25,366 nucleotides of DNA from Ruminococcaceae bacterium UBA3751 (GTDB lineage Bacteria > Bacillota > Clostridia > Oscillospirales > Acutalibacteraceae). The translations under genes were made by a program, and so were the position numbers. The stretch lies in assembly GCA_002371215.1 (NCBI GenBank), contig DFGL01000043.1:1-25366 (forward strand). The letters are read 5' to 3'. Below the pieces are notes generated by a model. It saw only the letters and a list, made by a program, of their open reading frames with translations, had not been told where the DNA came from and did not search any database. Below, piece by piece: positions 13,540-20,508 of this stretch (positions are counted from its first letter, which is position 1; every line of letters starts with the position of its first letter).

Positions 13540-14295
13540 ATGAAATTTATATCGTGGAACGTAAACGGGCTTCGCGCCTGCGTAAATAAAGGCTTTAAGG
13601 ATTTTTTTAATGAAACAGACGCGGATTTTTTCTGCGTTCAGGAAACCAAGCTTCAGGAGGGACAGATTGATTTTGCGCCCGAGGGATATTTCGGTTATTG
13701 GAACTATGCTGATAAAAAAGGCTATTCGGGAACTGCAATATTCACTAAGCACGAACCTCTCTGCGTTAAGTACGGTATGGGAATCGACGAGCACGACCAC
13801 GAGGGAAGACTTATCACCCTTGAATACGATAATTTCTATTTTATTACTGTTTATACGCCCAATTCTCAAAACGAGCTTCAAAGGCTTGATTACCGTATGA
13901 AGTGGGAGGACGATTTCAGAGAGTACGTTAAAAAGCTTGATGAAACAAAGCCCGTCATCTTCTGCGGCGATTTAAACGTTGCTCATAAGGAAATAGACCT
14001 TAAAAACCCGAAAACGAATCATCATAACGCGGGCTTTACAGATGAGGAAAGAGGAAAGATGACTGCGCTTCAGGAGGCGGGCTTTACCGATACCTTCAGA
14101 TATTTCTATCCCGATAAGGAACAGATTTATTCCTGGTGGTCTTATCGCTTCAGAGCAAGGGAAAAGAACTCAGGGTGGCGTATTGACTACTTTATAACCT
14201 CAAAAAGACTTGACGATAAGCTCGTTGACGCAAAAATACATACCGACGTTTTCGGCTCTGACCACTGTCCCGTTGAGCTTGATATAGATTTGTAA
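13540..14295 (+). CDS. xth: Exodeoxyribonuclease III (AP endonuclease)
   Basis: A 251-aa DNA repair nuclease of the exonuclease III family: it incises at abasic sites and removes 3' blocking groups. The family fingerprint is complete. It opens MKFISWNVNGLRA (metal/substrate Asn), with FFCVQETKLQ (metal-binding Glu), the TVYTPNSQNEL block, GDLNVAHKEIDL (catalytic Asp and Asn), YSWWSYRFRAREKNSGWRIDYF and the terminal GSDHCPVELDI (catalytic Asp-His). The frame extends to a GTG at 13531, but that GTG is part of the AGAGGTG ribosome binding site. I therefore take the ATG at 13540. The HD-domain gene starts 1 base after the stop, so the two are an operon. Confidence 0.95.
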   Translation: MKFISWNVNGLRACVNKGFKDFFNETDADFFCVQETKLQEGQIDFAPEGYFGYWNYADKKGYSGTAIFTKHEPLCVKYGMGIDEHDHEGRLITLEYDNFYFITVYTPNSQNELQRLDYRMKWEDDFREYVKKLDETKPVIFCGDLNVAHKEIDLKNPKTNHHNAGFTDEERGKMTALQEAGFTDTFRYFYPDKEQIYSWWSYRFRAREKNSGWRIDYFITSKRLDDKLVDAKIHTDVFGSDHCPVELDIDL

Positions 14296-14296
14296 T

Positions 14297-14974
14297 ATGG
14301 AAAAAAATGAATATATTTTGATTGAAAATTATATGAAGGAGTGTATGGCGGACAGCGCCCACGATAAAGAGCACGTTTACCGCGTTTTGTATACAGCGCT
14401 TGATATTGCAAAAACCGAGGAAAGCGCTGACCTTGATATTCTGATTACAGCTTGTCTGCTTCACGATATTGGGCGCAGGGAACAAAATGAAAACCCAGCG
14501 CTGTGCCACGCAGAGATAGGCGCGCAAAAAGCAAGAGCGTTTCTTGAAAAGCAGAATTATCCCGCTGATTTTGTTAACGCTGTTTGCCACTGTATTGAAA
14601 CCCACCGTTTCAGAAGCGATAACCCGCCGAAAAGTATTGAAGCAAAAATTCTTTTTGACGCAGATAAGATAGATGCAACGGGAACGCTCGGCATTGCAAG
14701 AACCCTGCTTTATAACGGAAGAGAAGGGGAGCCGCTCTATTCTCTCAACGGGAAAGGCTACGTTTCTGACGGTAAAGACGATACTGAGCCCTCATTCTTT
14801 CAGGAATACCGCTATAAACTCGAAAACGTGTATTCAAGGTTTTTAACCAGGCGCGGCGCGGAAATCGCTCTTTCAAGGCAAAATTCCGCAGCATCATTTT
14901 ATGAAAATATGCTCAAAGAGGTAAGCTCTTCATACGCCAAAGGAAAAGACGTTTTAACGGAATATTTAAAATAA
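14297..14974 (+). CDS. HD-domain phosphohydrolase
   Basis: A 225-aa protein of the HD superfamily (metal-dependent phosphohydrolases). The motif order H...HD...D is visible: AHDKEHVYRV (His near 22-26), ACLLHDIGRRE (HD near 55-56) and FDADKIDATGTLGIARTLLYNG with the last Asp. ETHRF provides a further conserved His. The C-terminal helical part (about 170-225) completes the fold. This YedJ/YpgQ-like group acts on nucleotides or other phosphate esters, and the substrate here is unknown. It begins 1 base after the exonuclease III stop, with GAT-rich coding sequence and no clear ribosome binding site of its own, implying translational coupling and possibly a nucleotide clean-up or repair role. Confidence 0.85.
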   Translation: MEKNEYILIENYMKECMADSAHDKEHVYRVLYTALDIAKTEESADLDILITACLLHDIGRREQNENPALCHAEIGAQKARAFLEKQNYPADFVNAVCHCIETHRFRSDNPPKSIEAKILFDADKIDATGTLGIARTLLYNGREGEPLYSLNGKGYVSDGKDDTEPSFFQEYRYKLENVYSRFLTRRGAEIALSRQNSAASFYENMLKEVSSSYAKGKDVLTEYLK

Positions 14975-14975
14975 G

Positions 14976-15006
14976 AAAAGACCTGACGTACTGTCAGGTC
15001 CTTTTA
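14976..15006. terminator. Bidirectional terminator between HD gene and hppA
   Basis: An 8-bp stem GACCTGAC / GTCAGGTC (14980-14987 and 14993-15000) with loop GTACT. It is followed by CTTTTA on the plus strand and preceded by AAAAG, which reads as CTTTTCTTATTTT on the minus strand. It serves both converging units. Confidence 0.85.
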
Positions 15007-15012
15007 TTTAAA

Positions 15013-17067
15013 TCATAAATTAACAATTCCGTTACCGCCGTTTACCATCATAAAGGTTGCGGCAAATACAAGCGAAACAATTGTCATAAGCTTAATGAGA
15101 ATGTTGATTGAAGGTCCTGAAGTGTCCTTAAACGGGTCGCCTACAGTGTCGCCGACTACTGCAGCCTTGTGAGCCTCAGAGCCCTTGCCGCCGTCTTTAA
15201 GACCTTCAATATACTTTTTAGCGTTATCCCATGCGCCGCCTGAGTTAGCCATAAATATAGCCATCATAACGCCGGAAACGAGAGCGCCTGCAAGCAGTCC
15301 GCCGAGAGCTTCAACGCCGAGAAGAAAGCCGACTACGAGCGGAGTAACAACAGCCATAACGCCGGGAAGAATCATTTCGTGGAGCGCAGCCGTTGTTGAA
15401 ATAGAAACGCATTTTTCGTAATCGGGCTTATCCTTGCCTTCAAGAATACCCGGGAGCTCGCGGAACTGACGGCGTACCTCTTCAATCATCTTGTTAGCCG
15501 CCTTGCCAACGCTGCTCATTGTGAAAGCAGAGAAAAGGAAGGGGAGCATACCGCCGATGAAAAGACCAACTACAACTTTAGCGTCAAGAATACTCATTCC
15601 GCCGTTGCTTATGCCCGTCGTCTGAGCAAAGGAAGCGAAGAGAGCAAGTGCGGTAAGTGCGGCTGAGCCGATAGCAAAGCCCTTGCCGATAGCAGCCGTT
15701 GTGTTACCGACTGAGTCAAGCTTATCTGTAATCTCTCTTACCTCAGGAGCGAGCTCGCTCATTTCTGCGATACCGCCCGCGTTATCGGCGATAGGACCGT
15801 AAGCGTCAACAGCGATAGTCATACCCGTTGTTGAGAGCATACCTACTGCCGCCAGAGCAATACCGTAAAGTCCGAAGAATTTATATGATACAAGGATACC
15901 GATGCCGATGAAGATTATCGGTAAAGCAGTTGATTTCATACCAACAGAAAGTCCGCTGATGATATTTGTTGCCGAGCCTGTTTTTGAGCTCTCGGCAATA
16001 TTTTTAACGCTCTTGTATTTTTCGGAGGTGTAAACCTCGGTAAGCTTACCGATAACGGTACCAACAATAAGTCCTGAAAGTACACACCAGAAAGCGTTTA
16101 AATCACCAATCATCTTAAGGCTGAGAATTGCAGAAGCGATAATTACAATAACTGTAGTTATGTATTCGCCGATATTAAGCGCTTTTTGCGGGTCGCTGCC
16201 CTTGGAGTTGGCAACGATAATTGTTGAAATAATTGAAGCAACTATACCTACCGCGCATAGTGCAAGCGGGAATATTGCACCGGAAATACGGCTTTCGCCT
16301 GTGAAGGTAGCGAATGCAAGGGTGATAGCCGAAATAATAGAGCCGACGTAGCTTTCAAAAAGGTCAGCGCCCATACCTGCAACGTCGCCAACATTATCGC
16401 CAACGTTATCGGCAATTGTTGCGGGGTTTCTCGGGTCGTCCTCGGGAATACCCGCTTCAACCTTACCGACAAGGTCAGCGCCAACGTCTGCAGCCTTAGT
16501 GTAAATACCGCCGCCGACACGCGCAAACAGAGCGATTGAGGAAGCGCCGAGGCTGAAGCCTGTAAGTACGTTGAGCATTGACGCATCGGCAACAAGATTA
16601 TATTTCTTGTTGATAACGAAGAAGATTGCGCCGATACCGATAACGCCGAGACCTACAACGCTCATTCCCATTACGGCGCCGCCTGAAAAAGCAACCTTAA
16701 GCGCGTTGTTAAGTCCGCTTTTTTCAGCGGCTCTTGCAGTTCTTACGTTTGCTTTTGTTGCAACCGTCATTCCGAAGTAACCTGCAAGCGTTGAGAAAAG
16801 CGCGCCGACTACAAAGCAAAGCGCCGTCCAAACGTCAATCATAACTGTAATAAGTACGAAAAGCGCAACAGCGAATATAATGAGAATTTTGTATTCGCTG
16901 AAAAGAAAAGCCTTTGCGCCCTTTGCAATGTTATCGGAAATTTCTTTCATTCTGCTGTTGCCGACTTCGCGCTTGTCCATAATCAAGGCAAGTACCACCG
17001 CGAAGATGAGCGCGCCTAAGCCTGCAATAGGTACCAGAATCATTAGTATGTTTGATAAATCTTTCAT
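15013..17067 (-). CDS. hppA: Membrane-bound ion-pumping pyrophosphatase, K+-dependent type
   Basis: A 684-aa integral membrane enzyme that couples pyrophosphate hydrolysis to export of Na+ and/or H+. Signature motifs are GGGIYTKAADVGADLVGKVEAG split across 185-206 (PPi/Mg binding), DDPRNPATIADNVGDNVGDVAGMGADLFESY (210-240), AVDAYGPIADNAGGIAEMS (419-437) and the C-terminal AAVVGDTVGDPFKDTSGPS (635-653). At 454-463 the sequence is GNTTAAIGKG. Ala rather than Lys at 458 marks the K+-dependent subfamily, which includes Na+-pumping forms. About 16 membrane segments are expected and the hydrophobic pattern agrees. AGGAG lies 9 bases before the ATG. I find no convincing promoter in the 67 bases after the symporter gene, so co-transcription is possible. 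Which ion is pumped cannot be read with certainty. Confidence 0.95.
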   Translation of the reverse strand: MKDLSNILMILVPIAGLGALIFAVVLALIMDKREVGNSRMKEISDNIAKGAKAFLFSEYKILIIFAVALFVLITVMIDVWTALCFVVGALFSTLAGYFGMTVATKANVRTARAAEKSGLNNALKVAFSGGAVMGMSVVGLGVIGIGAIFFVINKKYNLVADASMLNVLTGFSLGASSIALFARVGGGIYTKAADVGADLVGKVEAGIPEDDPRNPATIADNVGDNVGDVAGMGADLFESYVGSIISAITLAFATFTGESRISGAIFPLALCAVGIVASIISTIIVANSKGSDPQKALNIGEYITTVIVIIASAILSLKMIGDLNAFWCVLSGLIVGTVIGKLTEVYTSEKYKSVKNIAESSKTGSATNIISGLSVGMKSTALPIIFIGIGILVSYKFFGLYGIALAAVGMLSTTGMTIAVDAYGPIADNAGGIAEMSELAPEVREITDKLDSVGNTTAAIGKGFAIGSAALTALALFASFAQTTGISNGGMSILDAKVVVGLFIGGMLPFLFSAFTMSSVGKAANKMIEEVRRQFRELPGILEGKDKPDYEKCVSISTTAALHEMILPGVMAVVTPLVVGFLLGVEALGGLLAGALVSGVMMAIFMANSGGAWDNAKKYIEGLKDGGKGSEAHKAAVVGDTVGDPFKDTSGPSINILIKLMTIVSLVFAATFMMVNGGNGIVNL

Positions 17068-17096
17068 AAATATGTACTCCTGTTTTATAATATCGC

Positions 17097-17120
17097 GAGC
17101 GGCTACGTTTATAGCCGCTC
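17097..17120 (-). other. Stable hairpin between symporter gene and hppA, no T-tract
   Basis: A perfect 9-bp stem GAGCGGCTA / TAGCCGCTC with a 6-base loop, 14 bases after the symporter stop codon. On the minus strand it is followed by GCGATATT rather than a T-run. It may act as a weak terminator, an mRNA-stabilising or processing element, or a leader structure of hppA. Confidence 0.5.
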
Positions 17121-17134
17121 ACTATTTTCGGATT

Positions 17135-18676
17135 TTATTCGCCTTCGCCAACACCTTTTTCAGCCTGGGCAGCGTTTATTCTTTCCTGTTCCTTGAGTCT
17201 GTCTGCACGTATGTCGGCAAGCTCAACAATCATTTCCTGCTGAAGCTTTCCGTGGATAGGATAGAGTATAAATGATATACCGTAAAGACCTCTTGCAAGC
17301 GCAGGGAGAACGCAGAATACGGTCCAGATACCCTGAAGCATCTTCGGGTCAGTCTGCGGGATAGCGTTACCGAGAGAGTCAGTAAGCGGTACGTAGTTAA
17401 TCCACGTAAGTACCATACCTGAGAGCCAGCCGGTAACCGAGGTTGCAAGCTTGATGAAATAGCCTTGTACGGTAGTAACGAGAGCCTCGTTTCTGAGACC
17501 GTGTTTCCATTCCATCCAGTCAAGCGCTTCCGCTGTAAGAATAGGGTTGGCAACCTGAATAATCTTGTTCGGAAGTCCGCAGATTGTTAAGCCGAATATA
17601 ACAAATGCAAGGTTTGCAATCTTGTTCTGTTCAAAAGTCTGTCCGAAAGGATGGTATCCCACTATGTAAAGTCCCATATACGCCACGAAGCCAAATACGC
17701 CGGCGATGATAGCTGTGAGTCTTGCGCCGAATTTCTTAACCATCTTAGCAGCAAGGGGAACCATTACATAGTTCGGTATACCCGTAAACAGTCCGCATAT
17801 AGTCTGGTTCATAAGCGAGCCTGAATTGTTGAGCCAGAAATACTGCTCGGAAGAGCCGCCTACAGCCTTGAAGTTATTGAAGAACTCTGCAAGGATAGTA
17901 ACGAGAAGCGGTCTGTTTGAAAAGATGTTTTTAATACTTTCAAGAACGGAGGTTTCGTTCATTTCCTCGCGGCTCATCAGCGGAACGCGCTCTCTCATAT
18001 TGAAGAAGCCAAATACCGCAAACGCCGCGGCGAGAATCAGCATAAAGTAAGCGAATCCGCTGTAAACGCCAATCATTGTAAACTTGGGGCTGATTTTCGG
18101 AAGCAGGGTAACGAGTACGGGCACGAGCGATGGAAGCCACGTTCCGAAAAGCTCAAAGAACTTTGTAATCGTAATGAGGTTGTTACGCTCGTTGGTGTTC
18201 GGGGTTATGTTGTAAATCATAAGTCCCCATGCGCCGAAGTAGCTCATACCGAGGCCGTAAATGATAATCGCTACGGTTGCCCAGAAAGCCTTGAAGCCTG
18301 AGCTCAGGTGACCGCCCGGAACGGTGAACATCATATATCCGCCGATAAGCCATAGCGGCAGCGGTAGGATAAAGAAGGGTCTTACTCGTCCCCAGCGCGT
18401 ACGCGTTCTGTCAATGATAAGTCCTGAAATAGTATCGTCAACGGCGTCGTAAATTGAAGCAAAAAGGTTAATATTTGCGTATGCCGTTGTATTGAGCTTC
18501 AGGAACTGAATCATAAAGAATTCTTTAAATGCCGAGGTAAACTGGCCTAAATTCTTCTGGCCGAAGTTAACAAGAACGTAGGCGGCGATTTCCTTTGGCG
18601 TTAAGTAATTCTTTTTGGTATAGGCGAGCTTGTCAAGCTCCTCCTGTTCCGTTAAGGTAATCTCTTCGGTTGCCAA
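17135..18676 (-). CDS. GPH-family sugar:cation symporter (MFS type)
   Basis: A 513-aa polytopic transporter of the glycoside-pentoside-hexuronide:cation symporter family. The defining motif after the second membrane segment is present: DAVDDTISGLIIDRTRTRWGRVRPF (77-101), with family-type Asp residues and the DRTRTRWGRVRP loop. About twelve hydrophobic segments follow. The mid-protein loop (RERVPLMSREEMNETSVLESIKNIFSNRPLL) matches the central cytoplasmic loop. The frame extends to an ATG at 18713-18715, which sits at the predicted transcription start. I prefer TTG at 18674-18676, preceded by AAAGGGGG and giving MATEEITLTEQEE. The N- and C-terminal tails are longer than in MelB. The substrate is unknown; an oligosaccharide or uronide is likely, in line with the arabinofuranosidase at the window's right end. 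Confidence 0.88.
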   Translation of the reverse strand: MATEEITLTEQEELDKLAYTKKNYLTPKEIAAYVLVNFGQKNLGQFTSAFKEFFMIQFLKLNTTAYANINLFASIYDAVDDTISGLIIDRTRTRWGRVRPFFILPLPLWLIGGYMMFTVPGGHLSSGFKAFWATVAIIIYGLGMSYFGAWGLMIYNITPNTNERNNLITITKFFELFGTWLPSLVPVLVTLLPKISPKFTMIGVYSGFAYFMLILAAAFAVFGFFNMRERVPLMSREEMNETSVLESIKNIFSNRPLLVTILAEFFNNFKAVGGSSEQYFWLNNSGSLMNQTICGLFTGIPNYVMVPLAAKMVKKFGARLTAIIAGVFGFVAYMGLYIVGYHPFGQTFEQNKIANLAFVIFGLTICGLPNKIIQVANPILTAEALDWMEWKHGLRNEALVTTVQGYFIKLATSVTGWLSGMVLTWINYVPLTDSLGNAIPQTDPKMLQGIWTVFCVLPALARGLYGISFILYPIHGKLQQEMIVELADIRADRLKEQERINAAQAEKGVGEGE

Positions 18677-18719
18677 AATAATCCCCCTTTTCAATAGGAA
18701 ATTAGATAATATCATTAAT

Positions 18720-18748
18720 ATGATAGCATAACAAACCTTCTAAATCAA
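18720..18748 (-). promoter_or_regulatory. Promoter of the GPH symporter gene
   Basis: Minus-strand TTGATT (18743-18748), a 17-base spacer and TATCAT (18720-18725). The start site near 18713 gives a leader of about 37 bases to the TTG start codon at 18676. Confidence 0.5.
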
Positions 18749-18785
18749 TACTTTTTTATTTATAGTAACATTATTTATATTTATA

Positions 18786-18814
18786 TTGACAACGGACTAA
18801 AAAAACGATAAAAT
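18786..18814 (+). promoter_or_regulatory. Promoter of the zinc-ribbon membrane protein pair
   Basis: TTGACA (18786-18791), a 17-base spacer and TAAAAT (18809-18814). GAGGAAGG follows at 18835-18842 before the ATG at 18850. Confidence 0.7.
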
Positions 18815-18849
18815 GGTTTTGATTACGATGTTTTGAGGAAGGTGTATTT

Positions 18850-19770
18850 ATGGCAAGCAAATGTCCAAATTGTGGCAGAACGCTTAAATGGTACGACTTT
18901 AAAGCTGAGTGTAAGGACTGCGGAGTAAGCATCCCCAATTTTAACTGGGAGGCAAGGCTTGAGGAGGATGCAGAGCTTTCAGAAAAGAAGTTTGCTAAGT
19001 TCTACAGAACTCTCAATATGTTCGCGTATTCCGTTTGGGGAACGAAGCTCAGAATAGCAAGAATTATTATGTCCTTTATCCCGATTATCGGATTCATTGT
19101 TCCGTGGGGAGCGCTGAAAAGCGAAGGCGAAAGCGTAGGAATTGACGTTATCGGTATTTTTACCGACGGTCAGTCGCTCATTAAACTGTTCAGCAGCTTT
19201 TTCGGTAACTCAGGGCTGTATTTTACCAATATGGCGTATGAGGGCTATAGCGGTCCTATAACATATACAATGCTCGGAGTTCTGTTTATGGTACTCTGTC
19301 TGCTTATGGCGGTTATAGCATTTTTTATGATACTGTTTACTAATAAGCACCCGAAATCAAAGCTTATGGTTATATTTGACTGTCTCAGTATTGCGTGTGC
19401 TGTTGTCAGCGGCGTTATGTTTGTTCTTGCAGGCAAAGCGGCTCCCGCGGCTAACGCTTTCAATTTCGGCGAATACCCGATGATAAACGCAACCGGCGGA
19501 ATTATGTGGGGAATATTCGTTGCGATAGCGCTTCTCTGCGCAGCGCTCGTTATTAACATTCTTGTTGCAAAAGCTCCCGCTAAAACTCACGAGCAGCTTG
19601 AGGAGGAGCGCCTTGCCAAGAAGGCTGCTAAAGAGGAAAAGGAACGCCTTGCGGCAATAGAAAAGGAAAAGGCTAAGGCTGAAGCTGAAAAGAAGGCAAA
19701 GGAAGAGCAGGAGCGTCTTGTTGAAGAGGCGAGAGCAAAGCTTGCCGCAGATAAAAATAAGAAAAAATAA
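18850..19770 (+). CDS. Zinc-ribbon membrane protein with charged coiled-coil tail, function unknown
   Basis: A 306-aa protein I cannot assign to a named family. It opens with a zinc-ribbon: CPNC (C5, C8) and CKDC (C21, C24). Four hydrophobic segments follow at about 69-88, 138-165, 171-194 and 215-240. The C-terminal 60 residues (about 246-306) are almost entirely Glu, Lys, Ala, Arg and Leu, predicting a long cytoplasmic helix or coiled coil that ends in Lys-rich DKNKKK. The loop at 89-135 should be outside the cell if the zinc-ribbon is inside. It has its own promoter and strong ribosome binding site, and the next gene starts 15 bases later, also with a membrane domain and Lys-rich tail, so the two proteins may form a complex. 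Ribbon plus coiled coil suggests a membrane scaffold, but that is inference. Confidence 0.75.
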   Translation: MASKCPNCGRTLKWYDFKAECKDCGVSIPNFNWEARLEEDAELSEKKFAKFYRTLNMFAYSVWGTKLRIARIIMSFIPIIGFIVPWGALKSEGESVGIDVIGIFTDGQSLIKLFSSFFGNSGLYFTNMAYEGYSGPITYTMLGVLFMVLCLLMAVIAFFMILFTNKHPKSKLMVIFDCLSIACAVVSGVMFVLAGKAAPAANAFNFGEYPMINATGGIMWGIFVAIALLCAALVINILVAKAPAKTHEQLEEERLAKKAAKEEKERLAAIEKEKAKAEAEKKAKEEQERLVEEARAKLAADKNKKK

Positions 19771-19785
19771 CGTGAGGATATAACA

Positions 19786-20469
19786 TTGGCAGAAAAAGAA
19801 GTTAAGTACAGAAAAGACGGATTACCGAAGGTACCGCTTAGCGTTTTTGAAAAAATTGTAATAGTTTTAAGCATAGTGCTTGTTTTGGCAACCGCGGTTT
19901 GCGGTACTGTAAAATGGGGGTTTGACCAGATTCATCTTCCGAGTATTTCATCGTCGGACAATGAAAAAATCAAACTCAGTAAAACTACTCTTACGCTTAT
20001 GGATAAGATTATTCCGGACCCTATTGAGCTGCAGAACGGAGACGGCGTTCCGTTTAAAGTAACTCTTAAGGTTAATCAGAAGTTTGATTCCGAAAAAGCT
20101 AAAAACATAATGGACTATCTCAATATGTTCAGGATTTTTGACGAGAAGAAGAACGAACTTCAGAACGAGGAAACTCTTAAGGTCGGTCAGTCCAATATTA
20201 CGGGCCAGCAGCTTAAGGTTATGGCGCTTATGAAGGTTGCCGATAAGCTGAGTAAAGTTAAGGAAGCGGTCAACAACGTTCTTGTCGTCCTCGTTATTCT
20301 TGACGTTATAGCGGCTATTTTCATTTCCTACTTTATCTGGAAACGCGCTGACGACAGACGCGACCTCAGAGAACTTCAGCTCCGTGAAGCAGAAATAAAA
20401 AGAGTTAAAGGCTTAACCGAAGAGGAGCTAAAAGCCAAAAATAAAAAGAAGAAAAAGAAGAAAAAATAA
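19786..20469 (+). CDS. Bitopic membrane protein with extracytoplasmic domain and poly-lysine tail, function unknown
   Basis: A 227-aa protein starting at TTG, with GAGGA about 7 bases upstream. Membrane segments lie at about 22-42 (VFEKIVIVLSIVLVLATAVCG) and 164-186 (NNVLVVLVILDVIAAIFISYFIW). The domain between them (about 45-160) should face outward and contains no motif I know. The cytoplasmic end (188-227) is highly charged, with KRADDRRDLRELQLREAEIKRVKGLTEEELK and then nine lysines among the last residues. It is encoded by an A-rich tract (about 20440-20466) where polymerase slippage could vary the tail. The gene follows the zinc-ribbon protein by 15 bases with a similar architecture, and a strong terminator ends the unit. 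A partnership with its neighbour is likely; the function is unknown. Confidence 0.75.
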   Translation: MAEKEVKYRKDGLPKVPLSVFEKIVIVLSIVLVLATAVCGTVKWGFDQIHLPSISSSDNEKIKLSKTTLTLMDKIIPDPIELQNGDGVPFKVTLKVNQKFDSEKAKNIMDYLNMFRIFDEKKNELQNEETLKVGQSNITGQQLKVMALMKVADKLSKVKEAVNNVLVVLVILDVIAAIFISYFIWKRADDRRDLRELQLREAEIKRVKGLTEEELKAKNKKKKKKKK

Positions 20470-20474
20470 AAACC

Positions 20475-20508
20475 GCACAACCGAAATTTTCGGTTGTGCT
20501 TTGTTTTT
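20475..20508. terminator. Bidirectional terminator between the membrane protein pair and tex
   Basis: A stem of 11-12 bp, GCACAACCGAA / TTCGGTTGTGC, with a very short loop, then TTTGTTTTT on the plus strand. On the minus strand the hairpin is followed by GGTTTTTATTTTTT, so it can also stop tex transcription. Confidence 0.85.
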
